Shown here: positions 1 through 7,463 of the stretch, piece by piece
Position numbering within the stretch: the first letter of the stretch is position 1
Layout of the letters: each line of letters starts with the position of its first letter
NCBI RefSeq assembly: GCF_900009265.2
Contig: NZ_LR735027.1
Coordinates: 1 to 64,000, forward strand
Reading direction: 5' to 3'
DNA: 64,000 nt
DNA from: Planktothrix paucivesiculata PCC 9631
Lineage (GTDB): Bacteria; Cyanobacteriota; Cyanobacteriia; Cyanobacteriales; Microcoleaceae
Program-made: the position numbers and the translations under genes
The notes under the pieces: model-generated
Seen by the model: only the letters and a program-made list of their open reading frames with translations
The model's database searches: none
What the model was told of the DNA's origin: nothing

Positions 1-136
1 AATGGGTAATACTTCGACTTCGCTCAGTAACAGGGTAATGGGTAATGGGTAATGGGTAATGGGTAATGGGTAATTCGTAATTCGCAATTCGTAATTCGTA
101 ATTCGTAATTCGTAATTCGTAATTCGTAATTCGTAA
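1..136. repeat. Heptanucleotide short tandem repeats
   Basis: Positions 33-74 are tandem copies of GGGTAAT and positions 72-136 are tandem copies of AATTCGT with one variant copy. Such heptameric repeats are typical of filamentous cyanobacterial intergenic DNA. The first 46 bases recur near 59176-59221, so this is a dispersed element rather than a single-locus expansion. No coding content is seen before the 3' end of the minus-strand gene at 221. Confidence 0.85.
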
Positions 137-220
137 TAGGGAAGATATAAGCTGTTAAGAATCTTAGAATACTTGAAAAATCAATCATTATTGCCCATTA
201 CCTATTCCCCCTTTTAAAGA

Positions 221-1426
221 TTATCGCAAAAATGCCCTCGAAGCCGGATAATAGAATAGGGATTTAAATTTTGCTTGTCTTTCATTAGCGGGTTCGGGGG
301 CTTCATCCCATAAACTTTCATAGAAAAAGAATGAAAACCCTAAGCCATTTTGACGCGCCGCTTGTATCTTAGCTTGAATTTGTTGCATCCCTATGGGTCG
401 ATTTCTTAAACCCGTTAGAATTCCAGCCCCCGTCGGAATTTTGCCCCGGGCTTCTTGAATTTCTGGCTTAACTAATTCTCGCACAAAACTAGGTAAATCA
501 GGTCGATAAATCTGGACAATTAACTCATCAACTAGATTTTTTTTCACCCAACTTACCCAGTCTTGAAGATGACTATTATAAGCGGTATGATAGGGATTAG
601 GAGCAACGGAAAAAATCGCTTTAGGGTTTTTCGCTTTTACGGTTTTATTCAATTTTTCCACAAATTCTGTAATTTTATTCGCACGCCAACGCACCCAAGC
701 AGGATCTTTCGGGTCTTTCGGAGGGAGTGAATTCGTTTGTTGCTGATACAACTTAACCGTATAGGGATCATAACCAAATTCAATCGGTAAACTCAAGTGA
801 TCATCGAATTGAATACCATCCCCCTGATATTGGGTCATGACTTCTAACACTAAATTAGTAATTAATTTTTGGACTTCTGGATGAAAGGGATTTAACCAAA
901 CTACCTCTCCGGCGGCGCCTTCCCAAGTCTGAATTCCATCTTGGCGGCTGGTTAACCACTGGGGATGATTTAAGGCTAATTCCGAAGACGGCGAGGTCAT
1001 AAATCCAAATTCAAACCAAGGAATTACTAATAACCCTTTTTGATGACTTAAATTAATTAAATCCGCTAAAATATCTTGTCCCTGTAACCCTTTGCGAATA
1101 AATGGCTGAAATCCTCCCTCTTGAGCTACCCGACTCGGATAAAACACATAACCCGAGTTCCAAACCACCGGATAAATCGTATTAAAATTGAGTCGTGCTA
1201 GTTGATTAACTGCTTCCTGTAATTTAACATGATCTCTAACAATATCTGTATCATTAGTAGTCACCCAAACCCCTCGAATTTCTGGAAAGATTTTGGGAGT
1301 ATTTGCCATACCAGGGTGGGCGGATAATAAAACTATCAACCCCATCCCCAAAATCATCAGAGCAATTGATTTTAGTATTTGTTTGGTGCTTTTTGAAAGA
1401 CCATATCGCCACGAACTTTTCGCCAT
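221..1426 (-). CDS. GH10-like (DUF187/GHL10) family glycoside hydrolase, exported
   Basis: The product has about 401 residues. A hydrophobic N-terminal segment (about residues 22-40, ending near HPGMAN) looks like a signal peptide or membrane anchor. The mature part opens with EIRGVWVTTNDTD and continues with NFNTIYPVVWNSGYVFYPS, GLLVIPWFEFGF, WLNPFHPEV and GDGIQFDDHLSLP. This is the TIM-barrel pattern of the YddW/DUF187 glycosyl-hydrolase-like family, which acts on cell-envelope or extracellular polysaccharide. The substrate cannot be told. The frame is also open from a TTG at 1450, but I prefer the ATG at 1426 because it is the first ATG before the hydrophobic segment; neither start has a clear ribosome binding site. 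The gene stands alone, convergent with nothing and upstream of the broken DUF1501 gene. Confidence 0.82.
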   Translation of the reverse strand: MAKSSWRYGLSKSTKQILKSIALMILGMGLIVLLSAHPGMANTPKIFPEIRGVWVTTNDTDIVRDHVKLQEAVNQLARLNFNTIYPVVWNSGYVFYPSRVAQEGGFQPFIRKGLQGQDILADLINLSHQKGLLVIPWFEFGFMTSPSSELALNHPQWLTSRQDGIQTWEGAAGEVVWLNPFHPEVQKLITNLVLEVMTQYQGDGIQFDDHLSLPIEFGYDPYTVKLYQQQTNSLPPKDPKDPAWVRWRANKITEFVEKLNKTVKAKNPKAIFSVAPNPYHTAYNSHLQDWVSWVKKNLVDELIVQIYRPDLPSFVRELVKPEIQEARGKIPTGAGILTGLRNRPIGMQQIQAKIQAARQNGLGFSFFFYESLWDEAPEPANERQAKFKSLFYYPASRAFLR

Positions 1427-1544
1427 GAAACCCAATTGTATAAGTTGCAAACAGAAATCAGCAATTTAGCAGATAATTCTGTATTTTTAGAATATTTTAA
1501 TAATTTACCAAATTTTGCCAACTTTCTAACCTTGAATCTCAATT

Positions 1545-2771
1545 TCAGAGTAAACTCACGGTTTGAGAGGGGATAAAGTTGGGGAAAACTCGACCCATCT
1601 GCTGAGAATTGAGTTTAAACTGACTCGCTAAAATCCGAGAAATTACCTCTCTAAAATCCGTTATCACCTTTAAATCCCGTTGTTCAAATAACTCCGACTT
1701 AGCTAAACCCGGCCATTTCCCATAAACTTTTCCCCCCTGGATCGCCCCGCCCAAGAGCCACATCACATTCCCATAGCCGTGATCTGTCCCGCCATTGCCA
1801 TTTTCCTGAACCGTGCGGCCGAATTCGGACATCACCACAATCGTTGTATCCCTATAAACATCCCCCAACCGTTCCACCAATGCGACCAAACCCTCTGATA
1901 AAAAAGCCAACCGATTCGCTAAAAGTCCAGTTGCTCCCCCCTGACCCACATGGGTATCCCAGCCCCCCAGATTCATGAAGGCCAGTTGAATACTCGGATC
2001 TCGCACTAACAAACTCGCCAATTGTCGAGCTTCCCCCGCAAATCCCTTGGGTAAGGGTGCTCCCTGGTTGGCGGCTTGCATTTCCGCGTCTAATTCCTTC
2101 AGGAGTCGTTCTCGGGCGGTTCTCCCTTCTCGGTAGGCTAAACTGAGGGCGTCGTTACTGGCATAAAGTTGATCAAAAGCCGCCTTAACTTGATCCCCAT
2201 CAATAGGGAGTTCCCGGGTACTGTTGGAATTGAGGGTAATATTGGCGACGGACTGGGAACCGGACAAGATCCGGGGTATCACCGTACCCACGCTGACAGC
2301 CTCAACGGGAGTATGTCCAGGCAAAACACCCAATAAACGGTTCATCCAGCCATCGGCGGTTTTTTGAGTGTTGGGGGTTCCAGTTTCCATCTGGTCTTGG
2401 GCTTCAAAGTGGGAACGGTTAGAAATCGGAGAACCCACTGCATGAACAAAGGCTAAATTACTTTGCTTCCAAAGAGGTATTAGGGGGGATAAAGCTGGGT
2501 GAACCCCAAAAAAACCATCTAAATCTAACGCCCCTTTTTCGGTTCCGGGTTTGGGAATGGCAATTATCGGACGGGCGGCATAATATGCGGGTTCAGCATA
2601 AGGAACTACCACATTTAAACCATCAATCCCACCTCGGAGAAAAACCACAATTCAGCGTTTTGAGCCGGGGGAAGCAGCCAGGCTTTTGGCAATCCATCCG
2701 TGAGTGCCTAAAGTTGCGATCGCTGATGTACCTGAAATTCCTACAAATTTTAAAAATTGCCGTCTATCCAT
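1545..2771 (-). pseudogene. DUF1501 family Tat-exported protein, interrupted by an in-frame TGA
   Basis: The intact frame runs from ATG at 2771: MDRRQFLKFVGISGTSAIAT, a twin-arginine (Tat) signal peptide. It then continues in the same frame into the DUF1501 body (VVFLRGGIDGLNVVVPY, NRSHFEAQDQMETG, GGWDTHVGQGG, MSEFGRTVQENGNGGTDHG). A single TGA at 2652-2654 (codon 40) lies between the signal peptide and the body, where relatives usually have a hydrophobic residue such as Leu. There is no frameshift, so one TTA or TTG to TGA change would explain it. From the downstream ATG a 367-residue product could be made, but without export signal. The options are recent nonsense mutation, sequencing error, or read-through. 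DUF1501 proteins are predicted alkaline-phosphatase-superfamily proteins acting outside the cytoplasm. Confidence 0.85.
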
Positions 2772-2908
2772 TGTGTTAACCTAATTGCTAAAACGAAAAA
2801 TAGGGATACATCTTGTTAACTGAGTCGAGAGAATGATTTAATATTAAGGGCTATTTAGTATTCCTATATGTTAACATAAAACCGGAACATTGAGAGGAGA
2901 AGTTAAAC

Positions 2909-3424
2909 ATGATTTTAAAACGTGGTGAACCCGGTGCCAAGGTTCGAGAAATTCAAGGTCAGTTAGAACAGTTAGGCTATAATATTGGTCGGTTGGGAAT
3001 GCCTTTTGATCACAATTTAGAAACCATTATTAAAGCCTTTCAAGAGGAAATGGAATTACCTATTGATGGGATGATTGGGGATACCACTAACCTCAAAATA
3101 AAACAAGCTATAGCAGCGATTAAAAGTTCTAATGCCATTCAATCTGAACCGTCTCCTATTCCCAATGAATTAGGGGATTTTATCAAGGGAAATTGGCAAC
3201 AATGGCAAGTAATTTCTGCTAAAAAGTTAAATGCTCGCAGTGGCCCAGGATTTAATTATAATATTGATACGAGTTTTCCCACGGGTACGGTATTAATCCT
3301 CCATCCTGAGTACCGTTATCCGATTAAATTTGATCAAGTCGGTAAACCTTGGTTAGTGGTTTCCTATCAAGGCGCGGCGTTTTTTGTTCGAGCTAATCAA
3401 CGCTTTATTGAACCTGTTGTTTAA
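2909..3424 (+). CDS. Peptidoglycan-binding (PG_binding_1) plus SH3-like domain protein
   Basis: The product has 171 residues. Residues about 8-70 (GEPGAKVREIQGQLEQLGY, TIIKAFQEEMELPIDGMIGD) match the PG_binding_1 repeat, with the usual 'IDGxIGxxT' end. After a short linker, residues about 95-171 (WQVISAKKLNARSGPGFNYN, GKPWLVVSYQGAAFFVRANQ) resemble a bacterial SH3 domain with the 'LNARSGPG' signature. Both modules bind cell-wall material. There is no visible signal peptide, so the site of action is unclear. The start is supported by AGAGGAGAAG upstream of the ATG. It is a single gene following a 130-base gap after the DUF1501 start, in divergent orientation. Confidence 0.8.
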   Translation: MILKRGEPGAKVREIQGQLEQLGYNIGRLGMPFDHNLETIIKAFQEEMELPIDGMIGDTTNLKIKQAIAAIKSSNAIQSEPSPIPNELGDFIKGNWQQWQVISAKKLNARSGPGFNYNIDTSFPTGTVLILHPEYRYPIKFDQVGKPWLVVSYQGAAFFVRANQRFIEPVV

Positions 3425-3472
3425 TTAAGATTACCAACGTTAATTTTAAATTAAAATAGGAATATTAAAACA

Positions 3473-3589
3473 ATGATTGCCCTTTCTGACCCTAATTATT
3501 TAACACCGGAACAATACCTCGAAATCGAAACTAAAAATACCATAAAACATGAATATATTAATAGTGAAATCTATGTTAACCTCGTTTAA
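3473..3589 (+). pseudogene. N-terminal remnant of an Uma2 family nuclease gene
   Basis: A short open frame reads LSDPNYLTPEQYLEIETK followed by NTIKHEYINSEIYV, which is the characteristic start of cyanobacterial Uma2 (DUF820) restriction-endonuclease-fold proteins. It then runs into the palindromic repeat beginning near 3580 and stops after 38 codons. Family members are normally about 180-200 residues, so roughly four fifths are missing. I saw no continuation on the far side of the repeat, which suggests deletion together with repeat insertion. Confidence 0.7.
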
Positions 3590-3594
3590 CCTCG

Positions 3595-3690
3595 TTTCTA
3601 GGTTCTACCTAGAAATGCAATTACGGTGGCTCTGCCACCCCTATAAAAGAGGCGGAGCCTCAATGAAAGCATTCCAAGGCAGAGCCTTGG
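3595..3690. repeat. Multi-hairpin palindromic dispersed repeat
   Basis: Four palindromes lie in a row: 3595-3615 (stem TTTCTAGGT, loop TCT), 3625-3639 (GGTGGCTCTGCCACC), 3649-3661 (GAGGCGGAGCCTC) and 3674-3690 (CCAAGGCAGAGCCTTGG). The last three share a GGCxGAGCC/GGCTCTGCC core. This architecture is typical of REP-like non-coding repeats in cyanobacteria. An open frame across it (3549-3734) is an artefact of the repeat. Confidence 0.75.
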
Positions 3691-3730
3691 AACGATGGAG
3701 AGAAATCACCAAGCTATTGTTTGCAAGTTA

Positions 3731-3859
3731 TTAACTTCTTGAAAATAAAAAGAGCAATAATGATATTAGTATCCAACAAGTATCTACTACCTGCCATTGC
3801 AAATCCTCCGGCATGACTTTTAGCTGTTCAACAACTTCATCGATGATAGAAATGTTCAT
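3731..3859 (-). pseudogene. Truncated antitoxin-like small protein
   Basis: A 42-codon frame starts at ATG 3859 behind a strong AAGGAGGAAC site and reads MNISIIDEVVEQLKVMPEDL then QWQVVD. This resembles the N-terminus of short cyanobacterial antitoxin-like (DUF2281-type) proteins. The similarity stops after about 26 residues and the rest is a hydrophobic string (WILISLLLFLF) ending beside the palindromic repeat. The ribosome site survives, so a peptide may still be made. The family assignment is tentative. Confidence 0.5.
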
Positions 3860-3912
3860 CTTGTGTTCCTCCTTTCTACCATTCTACACTGTTACCTTAT
3901 GTTCATATCACC

Positions 3913-4311
3913 TTAGTTCTCTGACCAACAATATCCTTTTTCTCCTGTTCCATCACCAACCCATTCTAGCGGTCTATCAAATTCTTTTACATAAAAAATG
4001 ATTCTGCCTCCGTCACCGTCATAGTGTTCCCAATGTTCAATTATTCCTTGTTTAATAGCTTCTGCTTCTCCGTGATCTACTAATATTAATAATGGCTCTA
4101 ACAGCATCGGTAATGGTGCTTCTATTTCCAGCCATTTCACCTGACTAACTGCCTCGGCTCCCGGTAAGCCTAACCCTTGAACTGTGACTTCATTCCAAAC
4201 AGCAGGGGGAAGCAAAACTCGCTGATACAACCGGGGCAAAAGTTCTAGTTGTTCGATAATAGCTAGGGATATCAGAGGACTACTATCGGCAATAATAATC
4301 TGATTAATCAT
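3913..4311 (-). CDS. DUF3368 (PIN-like) toxin-type protein with a replaced C-terminus
   Basis: From ATG 4311 the product reads MINQIIIADSSPLISLAII, then LLPPAVWNEV and DHGEAEAIK, the N-terminal two thirds of DUF3368 proteins (PIN-domain-like putative RNases, toxin partners of UPF0175). After 'DHGEAEAIKQG' the normal C-terminal PIN part, with its further acidic residues, is absent. It is replaced by an unrelated tail (IEHWEHYDGDGGRIIFYVKE...). The first acidic residue (IADSS) and the DHGEAEA acidic cluster are present, but the rest of the active site is gone, so activity is doubtful. The start overlaps the upstream UPF0175 gene by 8 bases, as expected for a coupled toxin-antitoxin pair. A longer frame from 4341 is less likely. 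Confidence 0.68.
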   Translation of the reverse strand: MINQIIIADSSPLISLAIIEQLELLPRLYQRVLLPPAVWNEVTVQGLGLPGAEAVSQVKWLEIEAPLPMLLEPLLILVDHGEAEAIKQGIIEHWEHYDGDGGRIIFYVKEFDRPLEWVGDGTGEKGYCWSEN

Positions 4312-4555
4312 CCCGTAATTCGTCAGCGATTTGGTCATCATCTAGGTTGATTACCGGAACTTGTAATCGTCCGATTTCGTACATAAATTGCAGTTTATTC
4401 ATTCGACAAAATTCGGCAGCTTTTCCGAGAGATAGTCGCCGTAACTCAAATAGCTTTACTGCCAGCAAAAAGAGCAATTCAGCTTCTAAGCCTTCGGGAG
4501 ATTTACCAGAAGTAACGAGCAAATCATCGGGATAGGGAAGGGACAGATTGGGCAT
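4304..4555 (-). CDS. UPF0175 family protein, putative antitoxin
   Basis: This 83-residue protein contains ELLFLLAVKLFELRRLSLGK and AAEFCRMNKLQFMYEIGR, the small helix-turn-helix-like core of UPF0175. The family is found next to DUF3368 genes and is taken to be the antitoxin and DNA-binding partner. The 3' end overlaps the DUF3368 start by 8 bases. Unlike its partner it seems full length. Confidence 0.75.
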   Translation of the reverse strand: MPNLSLPYPDDLLVTSGKSPEGLEAELLFLLAVKLFELRRLSLGKAAEFCRMNKLQFMYEIGRLQVPVINLDDDQIADELRDD

Positions 4556-4607
4556 GGTCGTATTGGGATTTAATAACTGTCAATAATCAGCTAAAATGGT
4601 CGATATT

Positions 4608-5243
4608 TTAGGCAGCTTTTCCCGGGTAAATCGTGCGTTCTCCCTTAGGAATAGAAATCCAACCTAATTCCTGTAAACGATTGGTTAAATTAGAAATACT
4701 CACCCCTAACTCATCTTTAATAGTATAAAGATGTTGCCAATTAGTTAAATCTCGACCGACTCGTTTGGCTTCTAAAATTGGGCGAGGCATTAACAAACAA
4801 CTGGCAAAATATTGGGCTTGCCATTCAATAGATGCTAAATGGGCATCTTCAATTGTAGCTCGACAAACAAAGGGTTCATCTGATAGATTTTCCGAAGTTT
4901 CTGACCCTCCAGACTCTAATTGATCATGATCAATATGTAATACCCAATGACCGATTTCATGGGCAATGGTAGACTCAATAAAGCCCTTGGGTTTATCTTG
5001 AATTTCTTCGTTAATTTCGATGAGTCGTTCCGTGGGCAAAATTCGAGCCGCGATCGCCCCCTGTTCATCGGGCACAATGCAATCCCAAACCACTCCTAAA
5101 TCGAGGAAATCTGCCACCAAAGAAGCCTCAAACGGCCACTCTGGGGCAAAATTGGGTGTGGCTTGCATCCGTCGCAAAATCTCATTTGCCCGCCGCTCAA
5201 TCGACTCTCGACGATAAAAGCGATAGGGTTTCAGGATACTCAC
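4608..5243 (-). CDS. ImmA/IrrE family metallo-endopeptidase
   Basis: The product has 211 residues. The zinc protease signature HEIGHWVLH (HExxH) is at about residues 90-98, preceded by ILPTERLIEINEEI and followed by WQAQYFASCLLMP, the conserved AxxFAxxLLMP block of ImmA/IrrE (M78) peptidases. These cleave a partner XRE repressor in response to stress. The start is GTG at 5243, directly after the TAA of the upstream XRE gene (zero spacing), so the two are certainly co-transcribed. A C-terminal segment (ELGVSISNLTNRLQELGWI) looks like a winged-helix extension. Such pairs control mobile elements or stress regulons; the likely target is the divergent cluster beginning at 5904 (inference). Confidence 0.88.
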   Translation of the reverse strand: MSILKPYRFYRRESIERRANEILRRMQATPNFAPEWPFEASLVADFLDLGVVWDCIVPDEQGAIAARILPTERLIEINEEIQDKPKGFIESTIAHEIGHWVLHIDHDQLESGGSETSENLSDEPFVCRATIEDAHLASIEWQAQYFASCLLMPRPILEAKRVGRDLTNWQHLYTIKDELGVSISNLTNRLQELGWISIPKGERTIYPGKAA

Positions 5244-5582
5244 TTATTCAACCTCCCGCGCCGCCTCAAAAATTTGCTGGGCAAAGTTTGGATTTTCTTG
5301 CATTCGGCGGAATAGTGCCGTCATACTCTTATTATTCTCTTTGAGAAATGTCTCATAATGCTGAGGTATACGCCCCGCCAAAAAGATCAATTCCTCCTCA
5401 TCCAAACCCAGATTTCTTGCCAAACCCCTAATTACATCTTCTTTAGGAGAGTAGTCTGCCCGGTCATTTTCTAGCTTGGATAAATAGGTGAAATCCACTT
5501 CCAGCAATGCTGCTAACTGGCGCTGTGAGTAGAATTTCTCTTTCCGCGCCTGACGAATTAGCTTTCCAAAGGTTTGTTCCAT
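5244..5582 (-). CDS. XRE-family helix-turn-helix transcriptional regulator
   Basis: This 112-residue protein carries an N-terminal HTH_3 domain (about residues 6-70: LIRQARKEKFYSQRQLAALL, DFTYLSKLEND, VIRGLARNLGLDEEELIFLAG). The C-terminal part (MTALFRRMQENPNFAQQIFE) is typical of regulators paired with ImmA/IrrE. A GGAGG precedes the ATG at 5582. Its stop codon touches the GTG start of the metalloprotease gene. The gene faces away from the coiled-coil gene cluster, across a 321-base region holding a good promoter, so it may repress that cluster and its own promoter. Confidence 0.88.
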   Translation of the reverse strand: MEQTFGKLIRQARKEKFYSQRQLAALLEVDFTYLSKLENDRADYSPKEDVIRGLARNLGLDEEELIFLAGRIPQHYETFLKENNKSMTALFRRMQENPNFAQQIFEAAREVE

Positions 5583-5716
5583 AGTACATTCCTCCCGATT
5601 CCGATAATACTCTGGTTTGAATAAAATTTCAACCCACTACCACCAGTCTACTCCTTACGAGTCACCAAGGGGTAGAGATGGGGAAATCGGGATCAAAAAA
5701 ATTTTTCCCTTGGGAC

Positions 5717-5745
5717 TTGACGATTACATCAACATTGACTAAGAT
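5717..5745 (+). promoter_or_regulatory. Predicted sigma70-type promoter for the 5904 gene cluster
   Basis: TTGACG (5717-5722) and TAAGAT (5740-5745) are spaced by 17 bases and oriented toward the 5904 gene. They lie in the 321-base divergent gap between the XRE gene and the cluster. Nothing else in this gap (5583-5903) is recognised apart from this site. An operator for the XRE protein would be expected here, but I cannot point to it with confidence. Confidence 0.45.
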
Positions 5746-5903
5746 AGGAGGAGTTGAATAAAAGTTCAATACCCAAAAGCCACAAACCGCTTTTGTCGTA
5801 AAGGTCTAATGATTCAACCTGAACTCTTGTGTTTACAACACCCGATTAATTGGGGATTGAGGTTTTAGTAAAAAAACCAAAATCCATACCGGAGGAAAAT
5901 GCC

Positions 5904-6164
5904 ATGCTCAGAACTTGGACAGATACTCACTACAAATTAGAAGACGAGGATTGGCTTTATATTGCCATCCATGAAGAACAAAGTTCTGCATCCTTAGTCT
6001 GTCCAGGTTATGCCCGGGATGGAGAAGGATTTAGTATTCATTTTACCACCGCCCACACCCATTTATTAGAGCATTTGTTAGGGGTTTTAAACCTTCTTAA
6101 AGCTCAACAACAGCCCTTGTATACCTATCCTGAACCGGAAAAACAATCCCATTTAATTCGATAG
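5904..6164 (+). CDS. Hypothetical protein, first gene of the coiled-coil cluster
   Basis: The product has 86 residues and is not recognised. It is acidic with a mixed alpha/beta look (WLYIAIHEEQSSASLVCPGY, IHFTTAHTHLLEHLLGVLNL). The frame is open from a TTG at 5850, but the ATG at 5904 follows GGAGGAAAATGCC, a strong ribosome binding site, so I chose it. The 3' flank (6168-6237) holds a nested inverted repeat. It is the first gene downstream of the predicted promoter and transcribed in the same direction as the next four genes. Confidence 0.65.
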   Translation: MLRTWTDTHYKLEDEDWLYIAIHEEQSSASLVCPGYARDGEGFSIHFTTAHTHLLEHLLGVLNLLKAQQQPLYTYPEPEKQSHLIR

Positions 6165-6167
6165 GAT

Positions 6168-6237
6168 ATTTTCCCAATTAATTAAAATTGAGGCGAGAAA
6201 ATCGAGATCCCTCTCAACTCGCCTTGACGGGGAAAAT
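6168..6237. other. Nested inverted repeat between two cluster genes
   Basis: Outer arms ATTTTCCC (6168-6175) and GGGAAAAT (6230-6237) enclose inner arms AGGCGAG (6191-6197) and CTCGCCT (6218-6224). No T-run follows on the plus strand, so it is a weak terminator at best. It may be an RNA structure or processing site separating the first gene from the rest of the cluster. Confidence 0.45.
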
Positions 6238-6272
6238 TAGTGCAAAAATTCTGAATAATTAAGGAAAAGAAA

Positions 6273-6968
6273 ATGACTAAAACCTTAGAAAGAGCGACGT
6301 TTACTGTCTTTGGTGCAAAACCGAAAGAAGCCCTATTAGTTCCTGAAATTCCGATTACTGTTCGGAATAATTGTCAGTCGGGACAGTGGACAATTGGAGA
6401 CACGGATTATGGTTCTAAATGTTCCATGACTATCCTGAAATTTAGCAAATTTTTTGGTAGTTTAGGACAAACAGAACACACCTTATGGGGACAAATTTGG
6501 TTGGTTGCAGAATCAGGAGAACTGCCGAAAGGTGTCGTGATGGTGACTTATTTAAAATCTCGGGGATTGAGTGATTTTAACCGTTTAGTGGCTTCAGTTC
6601 AAGCCCGAGGAGTGGAACCTGCAACGGGAATTTTTATCCCTGAATTCACCAAACATTCCGGCCAGAAACCCGATGAAAATGGAGTTGTAAAACCCATTAA
6701 TTATTATAGTTTAAAATGGTCTTGGCAGGAACGCACGGATTGGTCGATTGTGGAACAAGCGGCGGCGGTTTTATCGGATTCTAGTAATTTATCACGGATG
6801 ATTGATTTAGAAGGAACTCGAAAAATGGTCTGTTTAGATAATTTACCTCCCCATGAAATTGCCTGTTTAATGGCGGCTTATGCGAAAGGAGATGAACATT
6901 CCGAATTGATCTTAAATTCTGTGCAAGAGGTGGCATTACCTCCGGCTTTAGATGCGGTTTCGGTGTAA
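6273..6968 (+). CDS. Hypothetical protein of the coiled-coil cluster
   Basis: The product has 231 residues and no domain I can name. It looks soluble and globular: alternating beta-type segments (ITVRNNCQSGQWTIGD, HTLWGQIWLVAESGELPKGV, INYYSLKWSWQERTDW) followed by a helical C-terminal third (EQAAAVLSDSSNLSRMI, HEIACLMAAYAKGDEHSELI). No signal peptide or membrane segment is visible. AAGGAAAAG precedes the ATG. A terminator-like hairpin follows directly, so it may be the most strongly expressed member of the cluster. Ancestry from a phage or plasmid is possible but unsupported by any hallmark. Confidence 0.65.
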   Translation: MTKTLERATFTVFGAKPKEALLVPEIPITVRNNCQSGQWTIGDTDYGSKCSMTILKFSKFFGSLGQTEHTLWGQIWLVAESGELPKGVVMVTYLKSRGLSDFNRLVASVQARGVEPATGIFIPEFTKHSGQKPDENGVVKPINYYSLKWSWQERTDWSIVEQAAAVLSDSSNLSRMIDLEGTRKMVCLDNLPPHEIACLMAAYAKGDEHSELILNSVQEVALPPALDAVSV

Positions 6969-6974
6969 GTTATT

Positions 6975-7019
6975 GAGGGCGGGTGAATATCTGGGTATTT
7001 TCCCGCCTCCTATTTTTTT
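6975..7019 (+). terminator. Rho-independent terminator, probably leaky, inside the cluster
   Basis: GAGGGCGGG (6975-6983) pairs with CCCGCCTC (7002-7009) and is followed by TATTTTTTT (7011-7019). The next gene starts only 14 bases later without room for a separate strong promoter, so partial termination and read-through are likely. Confidence 0.7.
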
Positions 7020-7032
7020 GTTCTAGGAAAAC

Positions 7033-7398
7033 ATGAAAAAAATGATTCACTTGAAACCCGGCGATTCGGTTGAACACCAATTTATTCAAACCGGTGAATT
7101 AACCTATCAAGTTCGTCAAGATACGATGCACGATTTGGAAAATATCGGTGAAGATATTAAGCATTTATCCTTAGTCATTCAATCGGTTCAGCGCAATTAT
7201 CAGGCGTTGTTAGACCAAAATCAACACCTGCAAAATTTATTGCTAAACTTGGTTAAAAATTGCTATTGTTGGGAAGGAAATCGTTGTCAGAATTGTCAAA
7301 ATATTCTACAAGCGATCGCTAAAAATCCCACCCATCTTGATTCAGTACCGACTGAAAAATATCAAGATATTGTTACTCAACTGCGAAAACAAAATTAA
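7033..7398 (+). CDS. Hypothetical cysteine-containing protein of the coiled-coil cluster
   Basis: The product has 121 residues. The central part (DTMHDLENIGEDIKHLSLVI, NYQALLDQNQHLQNLLLNLV) is predicted helical or coiled coil. It is followed by a four-cysteine knuckle, NCYCWEGNRCQNCQN, with spacing C-x-C-x6-C-x2-C that could bind a metal ion. The family is not recognised. CTAGGAAAAC provides a ribosome binding site. It sits between the globular 231-residue protein and the two long coiled-coil proteins and probably partners with them (inference from position and helical character). Confidence 0.6.
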   Translation: MKKMIHLKPGDSVEHQFIQTGELTYQVRQDTMHDLENIGEDIKHLSLVIQSVQRNYQALLDQNQHLQNLLLNLVKNCYCWEGNRCQNCQNILQAIAKNPTHLDSVPTEKYQDIVTQLRKQN

Positions 7399-7463
7399 CC
7401 TTTAACGGGATATCCACCCGTTGCTGATTCATCTAGCTGATGTTATAAACGGAGAAACTGATC

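Noticed and set aside
1-136. CRISPR-like array
   Set aside because: The units are contiguous heptamers without spacers. No CRISPR array or cas gene was seen anywhere in the window.
2652-2654. TGA read as selenocysteine in the DUF1501 gene
   Set aside because: The site lies in a linker after the signal peptide where relatives have an ordinary hydrophobic residue, and no redox motif or evident insertion hairpin is seen; nonsense mutation or sequencing error is simpler.
3549-3734. A 61-codon frame across the palindromic repeat
   Set aside because: It is encoded by the dispersed palindromes themselves and starts out of frame with the Uma2 remnant.
5755-5802. Possible 15-codon leader peptide from TTG 5755 after GGAGGAG
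   Set aside because: The Shine-Dalgarno touches the TTG with no spacer and the sequence shows no regulatory codon run.
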